Shown here: one piece after another, positions 8,729 to 17,010 of the stretch | How the letters are laid out: each line of letters opens with the position of its first letter | Position numbering within the stretch: position 1 is the first letter of the stretch | NCBI RefSeq assembly: GCF_000330725.2 | Contig: NZ_AMZY02000005.1 | Span: forward strand, 62,001-126,000 | Direction: 5' to 3' | Source: Mariniradius saccharolyticus AK6 | GTDB lineage: Bacteria > Bacteroidota > Bacteroidia > Cytophagales > Cyclobacteriaceae | Length of the DNA stretch: 64,000 nt | The notes under the pieces: model-generated | Told to the model about the DNA's origin: nothing | The model's input: the letters and a program-made list of their open reading frames with translations, nothing else | Database searches by the model: none | Program-made: the position numbers and the translations under genes

Positions 8729-11080
8729 CTATTTTGTTTGCCCCGGCCTTTTGAATTTTTCGGTCCGGGAATCATTGATAACTCCTTTCCAATTGAGTCC
8801 AAAACCAAAATCATACGTGTTGCCCGCCTCATCCACATGGCAGACCATATCATGCGGCACGTCTTCCATTTGGACTTCCACGGTAAACATGTCCGCAGGC
8901 ATCTGTACGGGCAATAGGGCGCTTGGCTCAGCTTTTCCCGTAAGAATATCCATCACCGCCTGATCCTGTACCCCAAAGTGGAGCAGAATGCCATCGACGG
9001 ATTTTTCAAATTCATTGAAAACCATGCTATTCCCGGCTGTCACCACCACGATGACCGGCTTGCCGGCCATTGCTTTTCGGGTTTCCAAAATGATCTCCAA
9101 CTCTTTCTGGTTAGCTGTAATAGCTGTTTTGCCCTTGTAAGATCTATTGGTAACAGTTGGCGCGATTACAGGATCGCCTGCCGCGATACTTTGTTCACGG
9201 GCGTCCTTGGCAAGGTAGGGTCCATATTGCAAGCTGATCGGCACGTAGCCATTTCCACCCGATTCGCGGTCTGAGGGCTCATATCCTGTCCCCGGCATCG
9301 GTGCTGATACGAAAACAATCCCAACCTCTGCCGCTTCCGGGCTATCCACCACTTCGAAATATTTACTGGCAATTCCTAAGTTGATAGGGTCTACCCATTT
9401 TTCCTCGGACTTGACACCCCACCAGTTTGTGGTGGACGGAATAAATTTCTTGGGCAAATAGACTTTGGTTTTCTCTTTCAGCGGCAATACCTGCGCCTTG
9501 TTTTTCAACATTACGATCGACTTCAACTGTGCTTGGTAACCTTCCTCCATAAAAGCGGGATTCCCGACTGTTTCTTTGGTTTTTACAGGATCTAGATAGG
9601 GGTTTTCAAAAAGCCCGGTTTGGAAAATATTGCGCAGCAATCTTACGCCCGATTGCTCGAAGCGCTTCCGCATCCATTCTTCCCCATGTTCCTTCACGCC
9701 CATTTGGTAGGCCTCCAATACTGGTTTGATGTCATTGTTGCCACCAAACTGATCTCCACCAGCCATCAGCACTTGGTAGTGCCTTTCGGCAATGGTCTTT
9801 GTTTCCATACCCCATGGCTTGCCCCTGAATACTTCCGGAGTGGGACCTTCGTCGCCGGTGACGCCCCAATCAGTACACACTACACCATCATAGCCATACT
9901 TCTCGCGAAGCAAATCTGTGATGAGGTATTTGCTGTAGGCATTTGCCACATTTTCGTTATTGACCAAATCCTGCCCGTAGGAAATTGTATAGTAAGGCAT
10001 GACCGCAGATGCGGACTTTGTTTTGCCTGAAAGCTTAAATGCCCCCTCGGTAAACGGCATCAGGTGGTAATCAAACAATCCACCCGGATACACGCCAAAC
10101 TTGCCATAGGCAAAATGCGCATCACGTCCGCCTTCACCCGTGCCTCCCCCCGGCCAATGTTTTACCATGGCATTGACGCTGTGGAAGCCCCAGCCTGATT
10201 GGATTTCGTTTTCACCACCAGAGGTTTGAAAACCATCCACGTACGCACGCGCCATCTCCGTAGAGAGTTTCGGATCTTCCCCAAAGGTGCCTCTCACCCG
10301 ATTCCAACGTGGATCCGTTCCCAAATCAATTTGAGGAGAAAGTGCAGTCGTCAGACCCAAAGCCCGATATTCGATCGATGCCACTTCTCCGAACCGCTGC
10401 ACCAAAGCAGGGTCAAAGGTTGCTGCAAGACCAAGGGATTCCGGCCACATGGAAATCGTACCTCCCGCACCGGCATTGTATTCAGCGCTCGCGACTGCGC
10501 CGTGCCGCGGATCAGAGGAATTATTGGCGGGAATACCAAACCCAATTCCCTCCACAAATGCCTGGGCCTCGTTGTTCCACTTGGCTGCGACCTCGGGGCT
10601 TTCTACACGCGTAATCAAAACATGGCGCAGGTTATCGGTTTCGAGAAACTTCTTTTGCTGATCACTGAGCGAATGGCTAGGGAGACCACTTTCGGCCAGG
10701 GGTTTGCCCCCATAAGTGCCCGCACCGAATCCACCCGGATTGGCTGGGATGGACTGGTGGGAACTGTATAGCATGAGTCCCGCGATATGTTCTACCGAAA
10801 CCTTCGATGCCAAGTCTTTAGCCCGTTCATCGACGGAAAGCCGCCAATCCTCATACGGATCAAGCGAACCATTTTTGTTGAGATCTTTGAATTTCAGCCC
10901 ACCTTCGTCCAGAATGCTGATTCCCGAGGCTTTGGAGTAGCCCAATGTAGGACCCTTGGATTGCTTGAGGATGACGATCTGCTCATCAATCGCCGTTTCC
11001 GTTACCTCGTTTTTTTCACAGGAGAAAAACATACTGGCTGCAAACAGCAATAGTACTGTGGAGATTTGATTCTTTTTCAT
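8729..11080 (-). CDS. Glycoside hydrolase family 3 lipoprotein (beta-glucosidase-like)
   Basis: Retaining beta-glycosidase of family GH3, predicted on the cell envelope. Of 783 residues, MKKNQISTVLLLFAASMFFSC is a lipoprotein signal with lipid Cys 21. The catalytic nucleophile is D404 in GVVCTDWG; the KHWPGGG motif at 307-313 is the family KHFPG substrate loop. Residues 66-77 (DLNKNGSLDPYE) form an EF-hand-like calcium loop before the barrel. The second alpha/beta domain follows at about 520-780. The sugar specificity cannot be read from motifs; beta-glucosidase or xylosidase are typical. It is divergent from the large ThuA/sugar dehydrogenase gene, so the two may act on the same glycans. Confidence 0.93.
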   Translation of the reverse strand: MKKNQISTVLLLFAASMFFSCEKNEVTETAIDEQIVILKQSKGPTLGYSKASGISILDEGGLKFKDLNKNGSLDPYEDWRLSVDERAKDLASKVSVEHIAGLMLYSSHQSIPANPGGFGAGTYGGKPLAESGLPSHSLSDQQKKFLETDNLRHVLITRVESPEVAAKWNNEAQAFVEGIGFGIPANNSSDPRHGAVASAEYNAGAGGTISMWPESLGLAATFDPALVQRFGEVASIEYRALGLTTALSPQIDLGTDPRWNRVRGTFGEDPKLSTEMARAYVDGFQTSGGENEIQSGWGFHSVNAMVKHWPGGGTGEGGRDAHFAYGKFGVYPGGLFDYHLMPFTEGAFKLSGKTKSASAVMPYYTISYGQDLVNNENVANAYSKYLITDLLREKYGYDGVVCTDWGVTGDEGPTPEVFRGKPWGMETKTIAERHYQVLMAGGDQFGGNNDIKPVLEAYQMGVKEHGEEWMRKRFEQSGVRLLRNIFQTGLFENPYLDPVKTKETVGNPAFMEEGYQAQLKSIVMLKNKAQVLPLKEKTKVYLPKKFIPSTTNWWGVKSEEKWVDPINLGIASKYFEVVDSPEAAEVGIVFVSAPMPGTGYEPSDRESGGNGYVPISLQYGPYLAKDAREQSIAAGDPVIAPTVTNRSYKGKTAITANQKELEIILETRKAMAGKPVIVVVTAGNSMVFNEFEKSVDGILLHFGVQDQAVMDILTGKAEPSALLPVQMPADMFTVEVQMEDVPHDMVCHVDEAGNTYDFGFGLNWKGVINDSRTEKFKRPGQTK

Positions 11081-11404
11081 AACCGTATTTTGAAGTAATC
11101 TTGACTTTCAAATAGAAAAAACAAAAGTTGGACGGAGGGGATAATCCTGCCCTAGCCCGATTTGCCGCATTGCTCTAGGCAAAGACCGGATAATCTTTCT
11201 CCAATTTCGGTCGATTTTTCCCGAATACATATCAAAGATACCCCAAATTGTAAAAAATACACAATGAGTTTTTTTTCTGCTTTGAAAAGCCAATTTTTGG
11301 AAAATATTTCCCTAAATGCCAGTCCTAAGGAGTATTTTCCATTGCTGTGAATCTGAACTAATTATAAACCACAATTCCTTATCTTCCCCGAAATTCTACA
11401 ACCT
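11081..11404. other. Divergent intergenic region, 324 bp, no gene seen
   Basis: This spacer separates the divergent GH3 and ThuA/dehydrogenase genes and must hold both promoters. I see no exact TAnnTTTG in it; TTATCTTCC near 11379-11387 is the nearest match for the plus-strand gene. The sequence is A+T-rich, and I see no convincing ORF, RNA gene or long inverted repeat. A regulator site could be present but is not evident. Confidence 0.5.
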
Positions 11405-14400
11405 ATGATGACCAAAAAGTACCTGACAAGGTCTTTGATGACGGCCTTGGCTTTAGTGTTAGTATTTGCTTCCTGTAACAAGAGGAGCGGCAATCCAAAA
11501 GTTTTGGTATTTAGCAAGACGGCTGGGTTTTACCATGAATCCATCCCGGATGGCATCGCGGCCATCATGAAGATGGGGGCAGAAAACGGCTTTGAAGTGG
11601 ATACTACCACCAATGCAGAGCTAATCAAGGAGGAAAACCTCCAGCAATATTCCGCAGTAATCTGGCTGAGCACGACTGGAGATGTGCTCAATCATTACCA
11701 AGAGGCGGATTTTGAGAGATATATCCAAGCGGGAGGTGGCTTTGTAGGCATACATGCCGCGAGCGATACCGAATACGAATGGGGATGGTACAACCGATTG
11801 GTTGGCGGGTATTTTTCCTACCATCCAGGAATCGGCGACCCGCATCCTAATGTGCAGGACGGCAAGCTGAACGTCACAGATCGAAAGCACCAAACAACCC
11901 GCTTCCTGCCGGAAATTTGGAACAGAAGGGACGAGTGGTACCATTTCAAAAAATTGAATCCAGACGTCAACGTGCTGATGGACATAGACGAATCCAGCTA
12001 TCAGCATACGAAACCAATGGGCTTCCACCCAATGGCATGGTACCACGAGTATGATGGCGGACGTGCCTTCTATACAGCAGGTGGCCATACCAAAGAATCC
12101 TACCAAGAGGAGCTTTTCTTGCAGCATGTATTGGAAGGGATAAAATATGCCATTGGGGACAATAAAAAGTTAGACTACGCAAAGGCCAAGACACAAAGAG
12201 TTCCCGAAGAAAATAGGTTTGAGAAAACAACATTGGTACTCGGCGAATTCACCGAGCCCACGGAAATGACCATCCTCCCCAATTTGGACATCTTGATAGC
12301 ACAGAGAAGGGGTGAAATACTGTTGTATAAAAATGGTGACTCCACCGTTCGTGAGGTGGCCAAGCTTGATGTCTACTGGAAAACCGACATTGCCGGCGTA
12401 AACGCCGAGGAAGGTGTGATGGGTCTCCAAAAAGATCCGAATTATGCCAAGAACGGCTGGGTCTATGCTTTTTACAGTCCTACAGGCGACAAGGAAATCA
12501 ACAGGCTGTCTCGATTCAAATTCCAAAACGACACCTGGGATATGGCCTCGGAGCAAATCATATTGGAACTGTATTCCCAAAGAAATATCTGTTGTCATAC
12601 AGGTGGCTCCATCGCTTTTGACAAGGACGGCTTACTTTATCTTTCTACAGGCGACAACTCCACGCCGTTTGACCAATCCAACAGCAAATTTGTGAATCGG
12701 GGCTATTCGCCCGTTGACAACAGGGCTGGAATGGAGCAATACGATGCCAGAAGAAGCTCCGGAAACGCCAATGATCTGAGGGGAAAAATCCTCCGCATCA
12801 AAGTCAATGAAGATGGAAGCTATGAAATCCCCGACGGAAACCTGTATCCAAAAGGCACTGAAGGCACACGACCGGAAATCTACGTCCAAGGACTCCGAAA
12901 CCCGTACAGAATCTCCGTTGACCAAAAAACAAACTTCCTTTATTGGGGTGAGGTCGGACCGGACGCCAGTACGGACAGCCTCGAAACACGGGGGCCACGT
13001 GGCTACGACGAAGTCAACCAAGCGAGAAAAGCAGGACATTTCGGCTGGCCGTATACCATCGGCAACAACTTCGCTTATGCGCAGTTCGACTACGAAACTG
13101 GAAAAGCTGATTTCATCTTTGACCCTGCCAAGCCAGTCAATAACTCGAAAAACAACACGGGCATCAAGGAATTGCCTGCCGTCGAGCCTGCATTTATCTA
13201 CTATCCGTACGCAAAATCCAATGAATTCCCACAATTGGGAACAGGAGGACGAAACGCAATGGCAGGTCCGGTTTATTATGGAGACATGTTCCCGAAAGAT
13301 ACCCGCTATCCAGCGTATTATGACGGCAAGTTGTTTATCTACGATTGGGTAAGGGGCTGGATCAAAGCCGTGACCATGACCCCAGCAGGTGACTATGACA
13401 AGATGGAGCCTTTCATGTCGACGACGAAGTTCAACGCACTGATGGACATGGAAGTGGGTCCTGACGGCAAGTTTTACATCTTGGAATATGGCAATGGCTG
13501 GTTCACCAAGAATCCTGATGCCGCACTTTCCAGAATCGACTTCAATGCTGGAAACAGGACGCCTGTTGTTAAGTCAATCAAAACTGACAAAACCTCCGGT
13601 GCATTGCCTTTCAAAGTCAAATTCACGGTAGATGCTGCCGATCCGGAAAAAGATCCGCTTACGTTCATTTGGGATTTGGGAAATGGAGAAACGGTCACAA
13701 CGAATGAACCGGTATTGGAACACACCTTCAATAAAATAGGGGACTATGACGTACGTGTAGCGGTAAGCGACCCTGGTAAATTGACTGCCAAAAGCGGTAT
13801 TGCTTCGGTCTATGCGGGCAATATTGCTCCAGAAGTCACCATTGCGGTAATGGGCAACCAGTCCTTTTATTTCCCTGGGAAAAAGGTAGCCTACGAAATC
13901 ACGGTCAACGATCCAGATGATGTTGAAGCAGGCAAAGACCTTTCCTCGCTTTTTGTAACTGCCAATTACATTTCGGGATTTGATCAGGCCGAAGCCGCAA
14001 AAGGGCACTTGGTCATGACCGAGGCAATGGCCGGAAAGAGCATTATCAGCTCATTGACCTGCAAGACCTGCCACAAGGAAAATGAAGCTTCAATTGGCCC
14101 GGCCTACACGGAAGTAGCCAGAAGGTACAGAAGAAATCCCGACGCCGCTGCTTATCTGGTCAATAAGATCCAAAAGGGTGGCAGTGGCGTATGGGGCGAA
14201 ACGGCCATGCCTGCCAATCCGGATTTGAAAAATGATGATGCACGTAAAGTCGTCGCTTATATCCTTTCGCTCGGCCGAAGACAAGAGGATGTGCCGACCC
14301 TTCCTGCGTCCGGTACTGTAGATCCGACGTTCGGCAAGCAGCCTTCCAACAACGGTGCATTTGTACTCTCGGCCAGCTTTACCGACCGTGGTGGCGAAAA

Positions 14401-14848
14401 CATCAAGCCACTCGTGGGCAGCAGTTCACTTGCATTGAGGCATCCTGTTGTCGGCATGGACCAAGCCCGCGAACTCAATGGCTATACGACCATGGTATTC
14501 AACGGGCAAACTTTGGCCTTGATTCCAAGTAGCGAAGCCACCTTTGGGTTCAAAGGAATCGATCTAACGGATATTGGATCGCTGATGCTGATGGGGGGTG
14601 CACAAGAACCTACCAAAGACGGCTTTATCGTAGAAGTGAGACTTGATTCACCGACCGGAACCAAGATCGGCGAGTCGGTATTCCAAGTCCAAGGACAAGC
14701 CCAAGGTGGATTTATCTTTGGTATGGGCATGGTGGGAATCACACCTGTCACAGATGGCAAGAAGCATGATGTCTATTTTGTGACACGTCCAAAAGCAGGT
14801 GAAGAACCCAATGCGGCGATCTTCTCCGTAGAGTTCAAAGCCAAGTAA
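11405..14848 (+). CDS. Multidomain lipoprotein: ThuA + PQQ-type sugar dehydrogenase propeller + PKD + cytochrome c
   Basis: A 1147-residue envelope lipoprotein (FASC lipobox, lipid Cys 24). Domains in order: ThuA/trehalose-utilization-like domain at about 32-245 (KVLVFSKTAGFYHESI, GGGFVGIHAA); glucose/sorbosone dehydrogenase-type beta-propeller at about 270-715 (EGVMGLQKDPNYAKNGWVY, CCHTGGS, QGLRNPYR, GGRNAMAGPVYY); PKD domain at about 720-805; class I cytochrome c at about 870-957 with heme motif CKTCH (886-890) and probable axial M935 in AMPANP; and a C-terminal carbohydrate-binding-like beta domain at about 975-1147. The layout suggests oxidation of a sugar at the propeller with electron transfer to the heme. 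ATG 11405 or 11408 is the start. A strong terminator follows. Confidence 0.9.
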   Translation: MMTKKYLTRSLMTALALVLVFASCNKRSGNPKVLVFSKTAGFYHESIPDGIAAIMKMGAENGFEVDTTTNAELIKEENLQQYSAVIWLSTTGDVLNHYQEADFERYIQAGGGFVGIHAASDTEYEWGWYNRLVGGYFSYHPGIGDPHPNVQDGKLNVTDRKHQTTRFLPEIWNRRDEWYHFKKLNPDVNVLMDIDESSYQHTKPMGFHPMAWYHEYDGGRAFYTAGGHTKESYQEELFLQHVLEGIKYAIGDNKKLDYAKAKTQRVPEENRFEKTTLVLGEFTEPTEMTILPNLDILIAQRRGEILLYKNGDSTVREVAKLDVYWKTDIAGVNAEEGVMGLQKDPNYAKNGWVYAFYSPTGDKEINRLSRFKFQNDTWDMASEQIILELYSQRNICCHTGGSIAFDKDGLLYLSTGDNSTPFDQSNSKFVNRGYSPVDNRAGMEQYDARRSSGNANDLRGKILRIKVNEDGSYEIPDGNLYPKGTEGTRPEIYVQGLRNPYRISVDQKTNFLYWGEVGPDASTDSLETRGPRGYDEVNQARKAGHFGWPYTIGNNFAYAQFDYETGKADFIFDPAKPVNNSKNNTGIKELPAVEPAFIYYPYAKSNEFPQLGTGGRNAMAGPVYYGDMFPKDTRYPAYYDGKLFIYDWVRGWIKAVTMTPAGDYDKMEPFMSTTKFNALMDMEVGPDGKFYILEYGNGWFTKNPDAALSRIDFNAGNRTPVVKSIKTDKTSGALPFKVKFTVDAADPEKDPLTFIWDLGNGETVTTNEPVLEHTFNKIGDYDVRVAVSDPGKLTAKSGIASVYAGNIAPEVTIAVMGNQSFYFPGKKVAYEITVNDPDDVEAGKDLSSLFVTANYISGFDQAEAAKGHLVMTEAMAGKSIISSLTCKTCHKENEASIGPAYTEVARRYRRNPDAAAYLVNKIQKGGSGVWGETAMPANPDLKNDDARKVVAYILSLGRRQEDVPTLPASGTVDPTFGKQPSNNGAFVLSASFTDRGGENIKPLVGSSSLALRHPVVGMDQARELNGYTTMVFNGQTLALIPSSEATFGFKGIDLTDIGSLMLMGGAQEPTKDGFIVEVRLDSPTGTKIGESVFQVQGQAQGGFIFGMGMVGITPVTDGKKHDVYFVTRPKAGEEPNAAIFSVEFKAK

Positions 14849-15163
14849 TCATTCCGAATGATATGTAAAAAACCCCAAGCCCTGATGAGGGCTTGGGGTT
14901 TTTGTTTTGGGGAAAACTTGGTTTCAACTTCCTGAGATACAACGGTGTAACTTTTCTTTCACCTAATAACAGTGATTATTCAATTATGAGCTATTTTCAC
15001 TTTAGTTATACCCGCCAATACGAGTTGTACAGCACCTGCGAATTCCGAGCTGGTGAGGCGTCATTGACAGAAGCCCTTTGACGAGACAGTTTAGTTGGCG
15101 CTGATTTCTTGGTTTTTGGCTTCTGATAAGAACCTATGAATTCTGAATAAATGAAATAGAAAT
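14849..15163. other. Intergenic region before the KilA-N gene, 315 bp
   Basis: Apart from the terminator at 14868-14903 I see no gene here. A 62-codon frame at 14893-15081 starts inside the terminator and resembles no protein I know. The stretch at about 15041-15130 (GGTGAGGCGTCATTGAC, then TTAGTTGGCGCTGATTTC) is unlike the flanking genes and may be a decayed repeat or gene end; only one copy is in this window. No exact TAnnTTTG promoter is seen before the KilA-N gene. Confidence 0.45.
14868..14903 (+). terminator. Strong intrinsic terminator
   Basis: A perfect 15-bp stem, AAAAACCCCAAGCCC (14868-14882) with GGGCTTGGGGTTTTT (14889-14903), and a 6-base loop TGATGA. It ends the ThuA/dehydrogenase transcript and isolates the KilA-N gene downstream. 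Confidence 0.92.
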
Positions 15164-15988
15164 ATGGCAAGAAACAAGATACTTGACGTAAAGGGAACGG
15201 AGATCACAATTTACACAGGTGATACTGAAGACTACTTGTCGCTTACAGATATTGCTCGGTATAAGGATGTTACCAATACGGATGATATTATCAAAAACTG
15301 GCTGCGGAACCGAAATACTATTGAATTGCTGGGCTTTTGGGAACAATTATATAATCCGAATTTTAAACCCGTCGAATTCGACGGGTTTAGAAAACAAGCT
15401 GGCCTCAACAGCTTTGTATTGACACCTAAGCGATGGATCGAAACCACCAATGCCAATGGAATTACTTCAAAGTCAGGGCGGTATGGCGGTACGTTTGCAC
15501 ACAAAGACATCGCATTTGAGTTTGCCTCATGGATATCCATAGAGTTCAAACTATACATGATCAAGGAGTTCCAGCGCCTCAAAGAAGAAGAAAGCAAGCG
15601 CCAAAAACTTGACTGGAACCTGCAACGTACCCTCGCAAAGGTCAATTATACGATTCACACCGATGCGATCAAGGAAAAACTAATCCCCGATAAGCTCACT
15701 TCCAAGCAATTCTCATTGGTTTACGCCTCTGAAGCAGACTTGCTTAACATGGCTCTTTTTGGGAAAACCGCTGCCGAATGGCGAGCTGCAAATCCAGATT
15801 CCAAGGGAAACATGCGGGATGATGCCACACTCGAACAGCTTGTGGTTCTGTCAAATTTAGAAAGTATCAATGCCCTGATGATTCGGCAGGGACTTGTTCA
15901 ATCAGATCGTTTGGAACAATTGAACCAAATTGCCATTACCCAGATGACTTCTCTGGTCAATAACGCAAAGCTGAAAAGACTCAAATAA
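15164..15988 (+). CDS. KilA-N domain protein
   Basis: Predicted DNA-binding protein of the KilA-N type, 274 residues, a family common in phages and in scattered chromosomal copies. The KilA-N core spans about residues 15-135: YLSLTDIARYKD, then IIKNWLRNRNTIELLGFWE, then FRKQAGLNSFVLTPKRWIE and GRYGGTFAHKDIAFEFASWI. The C-terminal half (about 140-274) is helical, with coiled-coil character near EFQRLKEEESKRQKLDW. It stands alone, with no phage gene beside it, and converges on the lyase gene. The coding sequence contains a perfect 26-bp palindrome (15364-15389) over the codons for KPVEFDGF. Base composition is somewhat A+T-richer than neighbours, consistent with acquisition. Confidence 0.88.
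   Translation: MARNKILDVKGTEITIYTGDTEDYLSLTDIARYKDVTNTDDIIKNWLRNRNTIELLGFWEQLYNPNFKPVEFDGFRKQAGLNSFVLTPKRWIETTNANGITSKSGRYGGTFAHKDIAFEFASWISIEFKLYMIKEFQRLKEEESKRQKLDWNLQRTLAKVNYTIHTDAIKEKLIPDKLTSKQFSLVYASEADLLNMALFGKTAAEWRAANPDSKGNMRDDATLEQLVVLSNLESINALMIRQGLVQSDRLEQLNQIAITQMTSLVNNAKLKRLK
15364..15389. repeat. Perfect 26-bp palindrome inside the KilA-N gene
   Basis: The 13-base half TAAACCCGTCGAA (15364-15376) is followed directly by its reverse complement (15377-15389), with an EcoRI-type GAATTC at the centre. It has no spacer. It overlaps codons for conserved-looking residues KPVEFDGF, so protein constraint explains part of it; a binding site for the KilA-N protein itself is possible but unproven. 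Confidence 0.9.
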
Positions 15989-16007
15989 CTGCTGGAAGAA
16001 AAACCGT

Positions 16008-16940
16008 TTAGGCCAACACCTGCTTAATCTTCAAGTTGATTTGTTCTAGATTCCTGCGGATGATCTCACGTGCCAAAGCGTCTGCGGGAGAAAGTGGGGG
16101 TGCCAAATGGGGCTCGCAGACTTGGAAATGGTAGAGGCTTTCCTTAATTCCGGCGATGTAGCCTGAGTGTTTGGGATGGACTGCGAATATTCGCTGAGAA
16201 ATCTCCTGTACCAAGGGCTGCATTTGGTTGACGCGCTCTACAAAACCCTTCTTGGCAGCTTCGTACAATTTGACATAAAACTTTGGGAAAATATTCCCCC
16301 CGGCATTCATACCGCCGTCCGCACCTGCCATCACCACTTGTGACATCAATTCATCAGGTCCCATCATCACGGAGAAATTTGGAAATTCCCGCTTCACATA
16401 CATCAGTTTCTGAAAATACACTCCATTGCCCGAACTGTCCTTGATGCCGATGATATTGGAATGCTTTGCCAACTTCATCACGGTATCCATTTCGAGGTTG
16501 CACTTGGTCATCGCTGGGAAATTGTAGAGGAAAACCGGTAGCGGGCTTTGGTCGGCGAGTTTGATGAAATATTTGTACAAATCCTCCTGATCCAGCGGAT
16601 AAAAGTAGGGCGGTGCCGCCACGATAGCAGTTGCCCCATTTTCCTTCGCCTGCCTTGCCAGCTTCAGGCTGATATCAAAACAGCTGTGGGTCACACCCAC
16701 CAAAACCGCCGTATGCCCCGCTGCTTCTGTGCAGGTAATTTCGATCAATTCCTTTTTCGTCGAAGGCTTCAGGCTCGTGGCCTCACCTGTAGTCCCCAGG
16801 ATAAAAATCCCCTGCACACCACCATCCATCATGTGATGTACCAGCCTTTCGGTTCCTTTCTTATCGATTTCGACATGTGAAAGCAGTGGCGTGGCCATGG
16901 GGACAATGATTCCCTCGAGTCGCATTTCGTTGATTTCCAT
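16008..16940 (-). CDS. Dihydrodipicolinate synthase/N-acetylneuraminate lyase family protein
   Basis: Class I aldolase of the DapA/NanA family, cytoplasmic, 310 residues. The Schiff-base Lys is K167 in IIGIKDSSG, the family Tyr is Y139 in FLYNFP, and the carboxylate-binding motif GTTGEAT is at 49-55. Members condense or split pyruvate with an aldehyde; the motifs do not separate true DapA from sugar-acid or sialic acid lyases. No lysine-pathway gene lies beside it, so a catabolic lyase is as likely as DapA. It is 70 bases downstream of the aminopeptidase gene on the same strand. The start could be ATG 16940 or the internal ATG at 16925. Confidence 0.88.
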   Translation of the reverse strand: MEINEMRLEGIIVPMATPLLSHVEIDKKGTERLVHHMMDGGVQGIFILGTTGEATSLKPSTKKELIEITCTEAAGHTAVLVGVTHSCFDISLKLARQAKENGATAIVAAPPYFYPLDQEDLYKYFIKLADQSPLPVFLYNFPAMTKCNLEMDTVMKLAKHSNIIGIKDSSGNGVYFQKLMYVKREFPNFSVMMGPDELMSQVVMAGADGGMNAGGNIFPKFYVKLYEAAKKGFVERVNQMQPLVQEISQRIFAVHPKHSGYIAGIKESLYHFQVCEPHLAPPLSPADALAREIIRRNLEQINLKIKQVLA

Positions 16941-17010
16941 TTTTCAGAATATTGGTCGTGCAATATAAGGCAAAGCAGCAAAAAACATGAATCAATCCGC
17001 TATTCGCAGA

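Noticed and set aside
10199-10771. 190-codon plus-strand frame opposite the GH3 gene
   Set aside because: It is a shadow of the GH3 catalytic domain, with basic random-like composition.
12632-13234. 200-codon minus-strand frame opposite the ThuA/dehydrogenase gene
   Set aside because: It is antisense to the conserved propeller and shows no signal, start context or family.
14893-15081. Small frame before the KilA-N gene
   Set aside because: It begins inside a strong terminator and matches nothing recognisable; kept only as possible decayed sequence.
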